From CAZWHE01 sp964633825 (GTDB taxonomy: Bacteria > Planctomycetota > B15-G4 > CAYZWU01), in assembly GCA_964633825.1 (NCBI GenBank), contig CAZWHE010000110.1, forward strand, positions 1-13,753: a DNA stretch of 13,753 nt. The letters run 5' to 3'. Position 1 is the stretch's first letter; the number at the start of each line of letters is the position of its first letter. This document shows positions 6,001-13,753 of the stretch, one piece after another. The position numbers were made by a program, and so were the translations under genes. The notes below the pieces were generated by a model that did not search any database, was not told the origin of the DNA, and worked only from the letters and a program-made list of their open reading frames with translations.

Positions 6001-7005
6001 TTGGAACCGCAATCGAATCCAAAGAGCCGCTCTCTTTCCCGGCCGGCCGCAGCCGGACCGTTCGCTTTCAAAAACAGGATCATCTCTTTCTGGTGCGCCG
6101 TCGGCCTGACTTTCTCCTGCGCGGCCGGCCAAGCCCCGCCCGTTGCCGTCGATTCCGAAGCTCGGACGGATGAGAGCGATCAATCCGCTGCTCTCAAGGT
6201 CCTTGAGCAGGTCGCCGAAAACCAGGGCGGCGCCCGGATCGCCCGGAACCTCCGGAACTTCCGGGCCTCGTTCAAGCTCGAGCTCTTCGATCCCGAGAAG
6301 GGGCGGGGCAACTTCGAGATCGAGCGCGTCTTCGCATTCGAGGGGGACTCGGGGATCATCTGGACGAGAAAGCGCCTCTCGGCCGAGAAGAAGACGACAA
6401 CCCTCGTTCACAACGGCACCGACGCCTGGAGAGTGGGAAAGAAGGGCGAGCTCACGATCTTCACCGACAAGCCGTCCCTGTTCAAGACCGATATAACCAA
6501 CCTCGAGGACGATATCCGTCTCACGGGCCAGCTTCTGCGCTTCTTTTTCGTCTCCACCTTGATCGACAAGGTGAAGGAGCTCGAGCTGACTGGCGAGAGG
6601 AGCGAAGGCGGTGTCCCGAAAGCCGTCCTCGAGGGGAGAACGACGGCCTGGCTCGGCGAAGTCGCGCCCGGGGGCGAAGTCGCGCTCGAAAGTCCGGTCC
6701 TCCTGACGATCACCGTCGACAGGAAAAAGAACATCATCGACGAAGTGAAGCTCATTGATCTCTCCCGGGACGGACTGACGAGGATCTTTCGCTTCACCAA
6801 GTACTTCCGAAACCCGCAGGGAATCCTCGTTCCCGGAAACATCAAGGTCTTCAACAAGAAAGAGGGACCCCACGAGATGCAGATCGGCTTCGATGTCGAG
6901 ATCCTGGAAAAGGAGAACGCCGAGGGAAAGAGGGTGAAGGTGCCCTGTCCCCAAATCGAATTCAACGTGGATATCCCCGAAGAGCTCTTTACCCTTCCCG
7001 CTTAA
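6001..7005 (+). CDS. LolA-like exported protein of unknown role
   Basis: The 334-residue product has a positively charged N-terminus and a hydrophobic stretch (about 27-39), ending FSCAAGQA. It is thus likely exported by signal peptidase I or, less probably, as a lipoprotein with Cys40, since TFSC is a poor lipobox. The mature part resembles the LolA/outer-membrane-lipoprotein-sorting fold: successive beta strands, NGTDAWR (138-144), the strand pair around FRFTKYFRNPQGILVPGNIKVFN (263-285), and the closing NVDIPEELFTLP (322-333) typical of these proteins. It lacks close likeness to classical LolA, so carrying lipoproteins is not assured; the fold is also used by other periplasmic lipid-binding proteins. 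The start is TTG, fixed by a strong AGGAG (5989-5993) seven bases before it and by the lack of a usable ATG in the first 290 codons. Confidence 0.7.
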   Translation: MEPQSNPKSRSLSRPAAAGPFAFKNRIISFWCAVGLTFSCAAGQAPPVAVDSEARTDESDQSAALKVLEQVAENQGGARIARNLRNFRASFKLELFDPEKGRGNFEIERVFAFEGDSGIIWTRKRLSAEKKTTTLVHNGTDAWRVGKKGELTIFTDKPSLFKTDITNLEDDIRLTGQLLRFFFVSTLIDKVKELELTGERSEGGVPKAVLEGRTTAWLGEVAPGGEVALESPVLLTITVDRKKNIIDEVKLIDLSRDGLTRIFRFTKYFRNPQGILVPGNIKVFNKKEGPHEMQIGFDVEILEKENAEGKRVKVPCPQIEFNVDIPEELFTLPA

Positions 7006-8729
7006 AACCCGCGCCGCCGGAACATCTCCTCGATATCGCGATGGGTCAGCAGAAAGGTGGTCGGTCTCCCGTGGGGGCAGCGCTCGGCGTGGTCCGTGGT
7101 GTCGATCTTGCCGACGAGCTCGGCCAGCTCTTCCTCGTGCAGGCTGTCGCCGGCCATCACGGCGGCGCGGCACGCCATGGAGTGCAGGATCTCGAGATAG
7201 ACCTCGTTACCCTGCTCGCCCGCCGCCAGGCGCCCGAGAACTTCCTTTGCCAGCTCCTGCGGATCGGCCCTCCCGGCCAGCGCGGGCACGGCCGTGACCT
7301 TCAGGTCGTTTTCACCGAACGGCTCGGCCTTGATGCCGAGGTCTCCGAGCTCGAGCCTGAACTCCTCCCGGCGGCAGCCCAGCTCCTTTCCGAGCTCGAC
7401 GACAGCGGGAACGAGGAGGTTCTGGAGATGGATGCCGCCGCTCTCGTACTCTTCCCTCAGGCTCTGATAGAGGACCCTCTCGTGAAGAGCGTGCTGGTCG
7501 ACCACGGCGATCCCTTCTTCGACCTGGAAAAGGAGATAGCTGTTGTGGACCTGGAGGAAACGCCCCGACAGCGCGGCTCTCGCCTCGCGGACGGCGGTTC
7601 CGGCGCCCGCAGGGGGCGTGCGGCCGGCCCCGTCGAGCCCGAAGATGAGCTTCTCCCTCATCCCTCCCGCGTCGTCCCTACCCGGGTACGGGTGCGCTCT
7701 CGCCGGTTTCTTCTTCATCAGCCCCAGGGTGGCGGCCGTCGGCCTGTCCCTCCCGGAGAGAGCGCGCTCCACGATCTCCAGGACACCGGCGAAGACACTC
7801 GTGCCGTCCCTGAAGCGAACCTCCTGCTTCATGGGGTGGACGTTCACGTCCACATCGTCCGGCGGAATGGAGATGTCGAGGATATAGATGGGGTGAAAGC
7901 GGCCCGGGAGGCGCTCGCGGTACGCCTGCCGAACCGCTGCGTGAACGACCCTGTCGCGCACGTAACGGCCGTTGATCATGATGTATGATCGGCGCATGTC
8001 GCGCCTCGCCGCCTCGGGACGCCCCACGAAGCCGCTGACGCGCATCCCCCCGCTCTTTCCCCCGGCCGAGAGGAGGCTCTCCGCCATGTCGCGCCCGAAG
8101 CACCTTTCGATCCGTTCGACGAGCGTCAGTCCCTTCTCGCAGTTCACGACCATCCGGCCGTTGTGGAGGAGACGGAAGCCGAGACCGGGCCAGGCGAGGA
8201 TGAACCGCGTCACCCCTTCCACAACATGGGAGAGCTCGGTCGAGTCCCCCTTGAGGAACTTGAGACGGGGCGGAACATTGTAGAAGAGATCGCGCACCTC
8301 GACCCTCGTTCCGGCTGCGGAGGGCGCCGGCTTCACGGTAGAAACCTTCCCCCCCACGTTTTCGACCGCGCTCCCGCCGGGGAGCTCGTGAAACCGGCTC
8401 GTGATCTTCGAGCGGGACACGGCGCCGATACTGGCGAGCGCCTCCCCCCGGAACCCGAGGGACGCGATATGGAGGAGATCCTCGACGCGGTCGAGCTTGG
8501 ACGTGGCGTGACGCATGAACGCCGCCTGGAGATCGGCCGGCGTCATCCCGTTGCCGTCGTCGACCACCCGGATCAGCTTCTTTCCCCCGCCCTCGAGAAC
8601 GATCTCGATCTCCGACGCTCCGGCGTCGATCGAATTTTCGACAAGCTCCTTGACCACGGAGACCGGTCTCTCCACGACCTCACCGGCGGCGATGCGGTCG
8701 ATCACTTCGTTCGACAGAATGTGAATCAT
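7002..8729 (-). CDS. mutL: DNA mismatch repair protein MutL
   Basis: MutL links mismatch recognition by MutS to strand removal. The 575-residue product has the GHKL ATPase N-half: KELVENSIDAGA (27-38, with Glu28 as catalytic base), DDGNGM (57-62), TSKL (76-79) and GFRGEAL (92-98). A linker around 325-385 is followed by the C-terminal dimerisation/endonuclease domain: DQHALHE (411-417), ACRAAVM (519-525), CPHGRP (551-556) and FRR (570-572). It therefore belongs to the nicking MutL type found where no MutH exists. One departure: the motif DQHA(X)2E(X)4E ends in Gln422 in place of Glu. Its start codon overlaps the holA stop as ATGA, suggesting translational coupling. Its end shares TTAA with the convergent LolA-like gene. 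Confidence 0.97.
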   Translation of the reverse strand: MIHILSNEVIDRIAAGEVVERPVSVVKELVENSIDAGASEIEIVLEGGGKKLIRVVDDGNGMTPADLQAAFMRHATSKLDRVEDLLHIASLGFRGEALASIGAVSRSKITSRFHELPGGSAVENVGGKVSTVKPAPSAAGTRVEVRDLFYNVPPRLKFLKGDSTELSHVVEGVTRFILAWPGLGFRLLHNGRMVVNCEKGLTLVERIERCFGRDMAESLLSAGGKSGGMRVSGFVGRPEAARRDMRRSYIMINGRYVRDRVVHAAVRQAYRERLPGRFHPIYILDISIPPDDVDVNVHPMKQEVRFRDGTSVFAGVLEIVERALSGRDRPTAATLGLMKKKPARAHPYPGRDDAGGMREKLIFGLDGAGRTPPAGAGTAVREARAALSGRFLQVHNSYLLFQVEEGIAVVDQHALHERVLYQSLREEYESGGIHLQNLLVPAVVELGKELGCRREEFRLELGDLGIKAEPFGENDLKVTAVPALAGRADPQELAKEVLGRLAAGEQGNEVYLEILHSMACRAAVMAGDSLHEEELAELVGKIDTTDHAERCPHGRPTTFLLTHRDIEEMFRRRGF

Positions 8730-9838
8730 GGTTTTTTCCCGCTCGTGTCAGTGGAGTTTATTCGAGCCAGGCGGACAACCGCTTCCTCGAGGACAGGGGC
8801 CGCCATCCACCCCTCCCTCTTGATCCGGCGCTCGGCGTCGAAAACAGCCTGCTTCAAAAGAGGATACTTCTTTGCCGTGAGCCGCCGGGCATAGTCTCTG
8901 ATCTTGTTGAAATAAAAGGGAGACGAGAGCCCGGTTATTTTTCGAATCTCATTCTCTTTCCGGCCCTTTCCCTGCAAAACAAAAACCTGGGCGGCAAGGC
9001 GAATCCTATCCCGGAATATTTTTAAAAGGATGGCCGCGATCCCGGGGGGATCGGTAACGAGCTTCCCGTCCCTGGAGCGCAGCCCGTTCCTGAGAATCAC
9101 GCCGAGCGTCTCCATCGCTTTGTGAACAGAGCCTTTTTCGATCCGGTTCCAAAGATCGAAGGGTGTGTGGAGCGCGCTCATGCCCGTTGCTTCCTCCACG
9201 TCGGCCACACCGGCCGTTTTCCCTTCTTTGGATGCAAGCTCGAGCTTTTCGAGCTCCGAATCGAGGACAAAAAGGTTGTTCCCCGTCAGCGTCGTGAGAA
9301 ATTCGACGGCCTTTTTTTCGATCGCTATCCCTCTCTTCTTCGCTCTTCCCAGCGCCCACTTCTCCACCTGGGAAATGTCACTGCCCGGATGGCGGCTGTG
9401 ATAATACGGCTGGTCGTAGAGCTTGGGGCACTTGACGAGCGTTCCGTTCTTGTTGAGCTTTCGGGCCAGCGACGTCCTGCCGTCGATTGTCCCGGCAAAG
9501 ATGCAGAGATGGGCGCCGGCCGGCCCGGACTCGAGAAACCCGAGAAGATCTTTTGCCCTCTCCTTGAGGAGCGCGCGGCCGTGGCGCAGGAGAACAAGCT
9601 TGACCGGGTTGAAGAGGCTCGGAGTTTCCAGCTCGGAGAGGAGGCGGCGGATCTCGGCATCCGTCTCTTCACCCGGCTGCGCTTCCCAGTGTATGACCTG
9701 AAAGCCCGGTGATTCCCGCTCCAGCGCTCTCCTGATCTCTTGGTAAATCTCTTCCTTGAAAAAAATTTCTTCCCCGGTGCAGACGGTCAGGGGGGGAACG
9801 TTTTTCTTGAGGGTTCTGATAAACTCTTCGGGATTCAT
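8726..9838 (-). CDS. holA: DNA polymerase III subunit delta
   Basis: The delta subunit opens the beta sliding clamp within the clamp loader. Taking the start at 9838 gives 370 residues, slightly above the family's usual length. Family landmarks are in order: LTVCTGEEIFFKEEIYQEI near the N-terminus, ETPSLFNPVKLVLLRHG, then VEFLTTLTGNNLFVLDSELEKLELA in the middle, and the helical C-terminal collar domain (PFDLWNRIEKGSVHKAMETL onward). The frame is open to an ATG at 9916, but that would add 26 residues unlike the family and overlap the protease gene by 47 bases. Neither start has a strong ribosome site; AAGG lies 3 bases before 9838. Downstream it overlaps mutL by 4 bases. Confidence 0.92.
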   Translation of the reverse strand: MNPEEFIRTLKKNVPPLTVCTGEEIFFKEEIYQEIRRALERESPGFQVIHWEAQPGEETDAEIRRLLSELETPSLFNPVKLVLLRHGRALLKERAKDLLGFLESGPAGAHLCIFAGTIDGRTSLARKLNKNGTLVKCPKLYDQPYYHSRHPGSDISQVEKWALGRAKKRGIAIEKKAVEFLTTLTGNNLFVLDSELEKLELASKEGKTAGVADVEEATGMSALHTPFDLWNRIEKGSVHKAMETLGVILRNGLRSRDGKLVTDPPGIAAILLKIFRDRIRLAAQVFVLQGKGRKENEIRKITGLSSPFYFNKIRDYARRLTAKKYPLLKQAVFDAERRIKREGWMAAPVLEEAVVRLARINSTDTSGKKP

Positions 9839-9869
9839 CGCCTTGTTGGTGCCCGCTCCGTTAACAATA

Positions 9870-10610
9870 TCACGAGCCCGTTTGAAGGGCCCACTCGATA
9901 TCTCTGAAGATATCATAAAAAGCGTGGACGTACACCGTCACGGCAAATCCCCGAAAGATGAAAACAAGGCCGAGAGCCAGGCCGGCGATAAAGCGGAAAA
10001 GAAAGAGGGGCCACGTAATCGGCTGGGTGAAGGGACCGATATGGTGGTAGACGGAAAAGAGGAGAGCCGAAACGAGCAGGGCCGGGACAAAAGCGGTCCA
10101 GCGCGGAACTTTAAAAACACGGCTGCAAAGGGCATACGTTCCACCCAAAATGAAAAACCGAAAAACGATTTCTTCGTAGACGCCGGCGCCGATCGAAAGC
10201 AGGACGGAATTCTTGAGAACCGCTGCACCGGCATCCGCCGGGGGGTGGAGCATGAGGAGATTCCCCACGCAGAATGAGAGGAGCGGTCCCAGGAAAAAAG
10301 CGATCACGAGCCCTTCGATAACCACCGTGCCCAGGATCGGGAAGAAGGGGCGGTCGCGGGTCCAGGTCTTTAAAAAAAAGACGACGATCAAAACAGCCAG
10401 AAACCAGTGGATGAAACGGGCCGCGTCAGCTCCCAGGATCACGTTGATCTCTTTCAGGATCAGTTCCGCCGTGTTGCGGTAACCCGATCCCGAGAGGCTG
10501 ATGCCGATCTCATAGGTAATGAGAAGGGGGAGAATGAGAAAAAAGCTGAGTGATATGCTGTGGCGGCCGGCGAAACACTCTCGCCAGCCGCCACTCTTTT
10601 TCTTGGCCAC
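9870..10610 (-). CDS. CPBP family intramembrane metalloprotease
   Basis: This is a multi-spanning membrane protein of the CPBP/Rce1-like group, whose members use a buried metal site to cut within or beside membranes. All three motifs are present (numbering from the GTG at 10610, 246 residues): EEIVFR (146-151), FSVYH followed by a second His (185-190), and HAFYD (229-233). About six to seven hydrophobic segments are visible. The start is uncertain. The frame is also open to a GTG at 10694, but the extra 28 residues would be a PGRPGGRPG-type stretch made by GC-rich tandem repeats. From 10610 the protein begins MAKKKSGGW, a normal cytoplasmic tip before the first membrane segment. The substrate is unknown; maturation of a peptide or immunity to a bacteriocin are family roles that nothing here supports directly. 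Confidence 0.82.
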   Translation of the reverse strand: MAKKKSGGWRECFAGRHSISLSFFLILPLLITYEIGISLSGSGYRNTAELILKEINVILGADAARFIHWFLAVLIVVFFLKTWTRDRPFFPILGTVVIEGLVIAFFLGPLLSFCVGNLLMLHPPADAGAAVLKNSVLLSIGAGVYEEIVFRFFILGGTYALCSRVFKVPRWTAFVPALLVSALLFSVYHHIGPFTQPITWPLFLFRFIAGLALGLVFIFRGFAVTVYVHAFYDIFRDIEWALQTGS

Positions 10611-10637
10611 TTCTTTTCTGTTTCTTCTCGCTTCCGC

Positions 10638-10692
10638 GCCGGGGCTGCCCGGCCTTCCGCCGGGGCGGCCCGGCCGACAGCCGGGAACCGGC
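10638..10692. repeat. Three GC-rich hairpins at 21-base period
   Basis: Palindromic units begin at 10638, 10659 and 10680, exactly 21 bases apart: GCCGGG-GCTG-CCCGGC, GCCGGG-GCGG-CCCGGC and the shorter GCCGG-GAA-CCGGC. They fill the space between the end of the beta-propeller gene and the likely start of the protease gene. No T-run follows on either strand, so simple intrinsic termination is doubtful. RNA stabilisation, attenuation, or a mobile palindromic element are possible. Confidence 0.7.
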
Positions 10693-10695
10693 ACA

Positions 10696-13600
10696 TTAAT
10701 TCTTGTAGAACGCCTTCAGTTTCTTAGCAGGCTTCTCGAGATTGGTGATGGTATCGACCGAACCCGTAAGAGGATCGAGGACATCGATGTTTCTCGTGTT
10801 CTTGTACGAGATGTAAAGCCGGTCGGGCGACAAGGTTGGAACATATGACCCTAAAATAAGCTTCAATGGATGCTTGTTGTTAATAGGCAGAAGCGCCACG
10901 GGGTTCTGGCCCACGGCTCCGTAATTCGTTACGTAGGGGTTGGCGGCAAAATTATTATTCTCCCATGCGGAAACGTTGAAGTCCGGCAGGCAGACATCGC
11001 TGGCCTGGTCGCTGCCCGTAGCCGAGAGGTGCCCGTCCTGGGCCGTCCACTGGCTGGTGATCAGAAACCGTCTCGCACCGAAGCCCGGGGTTCCGCCGAT
11101 GCTGCCCGAGTTGGGAATCAGATAGATCGGTCCCCACGGCGCCTGCTGGTCGATGAACATGATTCTCGAAACAGCGGCTCCCTTTGTCGAAGCATGAGCT
11201 ACGTAACAGCCGCCCACGAGGTTCAGGGCGCTCGATTGATTGTTCAGATAGCCCGGGTCATAGCAGATACCTTGGGGCTTGTGGATCGTCTCGAACTGCT
11301 GCCCGTTCATGCCCTGGGAAGGCACGGGATCGAGAATATTGTCGTACCCGATGCCGCCGAGCCCGGAAGGTCCCGACTCGTAGACGAGAACATTGTCATC
11401 CCCCGTATTCGAAATGTAAGCGTGATAGACCTGGGTCCCCCATCCCAGGTAACCCATCTGCCTGGGTGCGGCCACCACGTCGGTGGGTTTCTTGATGAGC
11501 GCGGTGAGGGTCTTGCGGATCGTGTTCGATGACGGGTTGATGACCGAGATCGAATTGCCGCCGTAGTTGCAGACAAAGACATCTTCGTAGTCGGGCTGGC
11601 AGCCGATTCCCCTGGGCTGTCTTCCCACCCAGATGGTGGCAATGTTCTGGAGGAACTCGGCGGAACGCGGGTCGACGTCGAACACGGAAACGGAATCTCC
11701 CGCATTGTTGGAAACATAGAGGGTGCGGAGATCGGGAGTGACGGCCACGCTGTCGGGCCCTCTCAAACCCTGGAGCCTCGCGATGACCTCCATCGTGTTC
11801 GAGTTGAGCACCTTGACGTCGTTGTTTGTATTATCGGCGGCAAAGAGGAAGTTGCCGATCTGCTGGCGGCTGGCATAGTATGTCGGCATCCCCAGGATAA
11901 CCCCGAAGGTGCAGCTCTCGCAAAGGGGGCCGCTCTGGATGAAATTGGACGGATTAGGAAGACCGAGAATGGGCGCAAACGTTCCCGGAGCCTTCGGCGG
12001 CAGGCCATAGTCGGGTGAGGACCCGCCGATTCCGAGGTGTATGTATGTCACGGAAGAGCTCGAACCGGCATAAGCAATGTCGACCGTGAAGACTTCCTTC
12101 CCCATGATTGTGAAAGCATTCTCTTCGAGGATCGAAAAGTTATCGAGGATGATGTCGAGTGGCTTCATGCCGACGGGAATGGTCAGGGGCGGGGGATTGG
12201 GAGTGGGCGGCGCGCTGATCATATTGTTGTTGAAGTTGCCGGGAGCGCCGAAGAAGACAAAGTCGGTGCGGTAGGCGCTGTTGAGATAGGCATTGGATCT
12301 GTCGTAGTAGATGGTGTCGAGGAAATCGCCCAGCTCCACATCAGAGATGTTGTAAGAGCTACCATCCGGATCGGAGTATAGCTTGGACGAGCCGTCCGAC
12401 GCCCTGACAAGAGTATTCATTCCTGAAGAGCCTTCGTTCACACCCGGAATCGGTGTTTCCATTCCGAGGCCCACGGGATAGGAATAAGCGTTGCCCGTTC
12501 CCTGTGACACGCTGCCGAACTGGTTGTAGTTCAGGACATTCGTCACGAGCTGGGGAACCCCGGAGCCGGGCGTGTTGGTCGTGAAACCGTTGCCGTCGAG
12601 GTCGACGGCGCCGATTCCGTCGGCACCCATGGTGAAATAGACCGTGTTGGGAGAGACCGGGGCGTTCACGTAGCGCCGCCCGGCCAGCACGGAGAATGTT
12701 CTCGATATGTACTGGTTCGCGTTGGGGGGGTCAATGGCCTGGAATCGTTCCCCGTGAAATCCGCCGGGGCTGAGGTTTTCCGGACCGATGCCGGGCGTCG
12801 GCGGCTGGGTCAGGGCGCCGTCCGGGTCTCCCGTGTCCCAGTTGTTTTTGTAGTCGAAGATAATGATTTCCAGCCTCATGCGGATGTCGGAAGCATCGGG
12901 CGCCGGAACAGAGCCGCCGACCTTGTACCAGTCGCTCGAGGACCCCGGTATATCGATGATCGGATTGATCACGTAAGTGGCCAGGTTGTTCTGATGCAGC
13001 GGATAAACCCGGAAAGGAACCGGTGTCTTGACGTTGGACACCGCACCGTTGATATCCAGGAAATAAGCTTTCAGCTCGATATTGGGGCAGATGGAGAAAA
13101 TCCACTGGCTGCACTCGGGGGGCGCCGGCCACTGGAGGGCGATCGGATTGTCGATCGGCCTGATATTCCCCTCGAAAGGCGCCCTGTTGAACACGAAGGA
13201 GCGGCCCACCGTATCGGGAACAACGGGTTTGTTGAATTCGATGATGAAATTGGTATTGGTGTTGATGATCAGGTCGTCGGGTGACGCAACACCCGTCCAC
13301 TGGTCGAGCGCCTGCAGACCCGTATCAGGATCCATAACGAAATCGGTTGCCGTGATATTGCCGCTTCCCAGCGTGGGTCGCGTGTCGGCATCATCGGCAT
13401 CCAAGCCCGATTTTCTGATCAGGTGTTTCGAGTTGATGTTGACCGCTGAACCGCCCGAATCCTGGATCTGGCCGATCTCGAGATAGATCTCCTTGAAGTT
13501 GGTGTCCCACTGGCCGGGATTGACCGGAGTCGAGCAGAAAGCCGTGTCCACGGCGGGAACACCGGCTTGATCGACCGCGCTCTGCGCGAGGAAGATGATC

Positions 13601-13753
13601 ACGTTGGCGGAAACCTCGGCCTCGGCCGGCCAGTTCGGATCCTGGTCATAAGGCCCGTTTCCGAGAACATCGTACATGCCGCCCGCCTGATGAACCAGAA
13701 CGGTCGCATTGACGTGGATCGGAGTTCCCGTGCTGACATCAACGGTCGTGATG
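10696..13753 (-). CDS. Large secreted-type beta-propeller protein (5' end off window)
   Basis: The frame is open from the right edge to TAA at 10696-10698, giving at least 1018 residues. The Met at 13677 is internal, since 25 more codons upstream are open and protein-like (GTPIHVNATVLVHQ). Numbering from that Met: residues about 135-165 resemble a bacterial Ig-like strand set (NFIIEFNKPVVPDTVGRSFVF); DLDGNGF (359-365) resembles an EF-hand-type calcium loop; a proline/asparagine/glycine-rich middle follows. From about 610 to 985 lie roughly seven YVTN/NHL-like propeller blades, e.g. PDSVAVTPDLRTLYVSNN, QPRGIGCQPDYEDVFVCN and SPDRLYISYKNTRNIDVLDP. No membrane segment is visible in the part seen. 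Such proteins are usually exported or on the surface; the signal peptide would lie beyond the window. Ligand and role are unknown. Confidence 0.8.
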   Translation of the reverse strand, partial: ITTVDVSTGTPIHVNATVLVHQAGGMYDVLGNGPYDQDPNWPAEAEVSANVIIFLAQSAVDQAGVPAVDTAFCSTPVNPGQWDTNFKEIYLEIGQIQDSGGSAVNINSKHLIRKSGLDADDADTRPTLGSGNITATDFVMDPDTGLQALDQWTGVASPDDLIINTNTNFIIEFNKPVVPDTVGRSFVFNRAPFEGNIRPIDNPIALQWPAPPECSQWIFSICPNIELKAYFLDINGAVSNVKTPVPFRVYPLHQNNLATYVINPIIDIPGSSSDWYKVGGSVPAPDASDIRMRLEIIIFDYKNNWDTGDPDGALTQPPTPGIGPENLSPGGFHGERFQAIDPPNANQYISRTFSVLAGRRYVNAPVSPNTVYFTMGADGIGAVDLDGNGFTTNTPGSGVPQLVTNVLNYNQFGSVSQGTGNAYSYPVGLGMETPIPGVNEGSSGMNTLVRASDGSSKLYSDPDGSSYNISDVELGDFLDTIYYDRSNAYLNSAYRTDFVFFGAPGNFNNNMISAPPTPNPPPLTIPVGMKPLDIILDNFSILEENAFTIMGKEVFTVDIAYAGSSSSVTYIHLGIGGSSPDYGLPPKAPGTFAPILGLPNPSNFIQSGPLCESCTFGVILGMPTYYASRQQIGNFLFAADNTNNDVKVLNSNTMEVIARLQGLRGPDSVAVTPDLRTLYVSNNAGDSVSVFDVDPRSAEFLQNIATIWVGRQPRGIGCQPDYEDVFVCNYGGNSISVINPSSNTIRKTLTALIKKPTDVVAAPRQMGYLGWGTQVYHAYISNTGDDNVLVYESGPSGLGGIGYDNILDPVPSQGMNGQQFETIHKPQGICYDPGYLNNQSSALNLVGGCYVAHASTKGAAVSRIMFIDQQAPWGPIYLIPNSGSIGGTPGFGARRFLITSQWTAQDGHLSATGSDQASDVCLPDFNVSAWENNNFAANPYVTNYGAVGQNPVALLPINNKHPLKLILGSYVPTLSPDRLYISYKNTRNIDVLDPLTGSVDTITNLEKPAKKLKAFYKN

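Noticed and set aside
5082..6173. 363-codon plus-strand ORF opposite the thioredoxin/HEAT gene
   Set aside because: It is antisense to a better gene and overlaps the LolA-like gene, whose TTG start has a strong ribosome site.
5959..7173. 404-codon minus-strand ORF across the LolA-like gene
   Set aside because: It would overlap mutL in another frame and cover the LolA-like gene antisense. Its composition is typical of a shadow frame.
7041..7988. 315-codon plus-strand ORF opposite mutL
   Set aside because: Mirror of conserved MutL coding sequence; no motif of its own.
9897..9914. GATATC-TCTGAA-GATATC hairpin considered as a regulatory site for holA
   Set aside because: It lies inside the protease coding end, the stem is only 6 bp and no T-run or operator-like context follows.

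Overview
This is a GC-rich bacterial window carrying core housekeeping genes. LolA-like, envelope and CPBP-type membrane proteins suggest a cell with an elaborate, probably diderm, envelope. The large secreted-type repeat protein and the TMTC-like membrane protein are the kind of genes often met in environmental phyla. The sequence alone does not fix the lineage.

Layout. Positions 1-728 hold no convincing gene: a markedly AT-rich stretch, a short open segment without a start, and several small repeats and hairpins, all downstream of the tmRNA gene. Next comes the trans-translation module on the minus strand: ssrA (tmRNA, 729-1086) directly behind smpB (1102-1575). A strong extended -10 element for ssrA is written into the last two codons and stop of smpB. 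On the plus strand follow tRNA-Leu(CAG) (1737-1824), with its own promoter and a possible terminator, and folE (GTP cyclohydrolase I, 1925-2473).

A minus-strand pair (5891 to 2555) encodes an exported thioredoxin-fold/HEAT-repeat protein and a large TMTC-like multi-spanning membrane protein with a C-terminal TPR region. A LolA-like exported protein (6001-7005, plus, TTG start) is divergent from this pair. It ends tail to tail with mutL, sharing a TTAA that gives both genes their stop codon.

The right half is one minus-strand series: a very large beta-propeller protein running off the right edge, a 21-nt-period array of GC-rich hairpins, a CPBP intramembrane protease, holA (DNA polymerase III delta) and mutL, the last two overlapping by ATGA.

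No CRISPR array, insertion sequence, phage gene or obvious defence cassette is visible. The most unusual items are the T-loop-like repeats and AT-rich DNA beside ssrA, the promoter embedded in the smpB stop, the periodic hairpin array, the thioredoxin-fold protein that has lost its CXXC, and the large beta-propeller protein.
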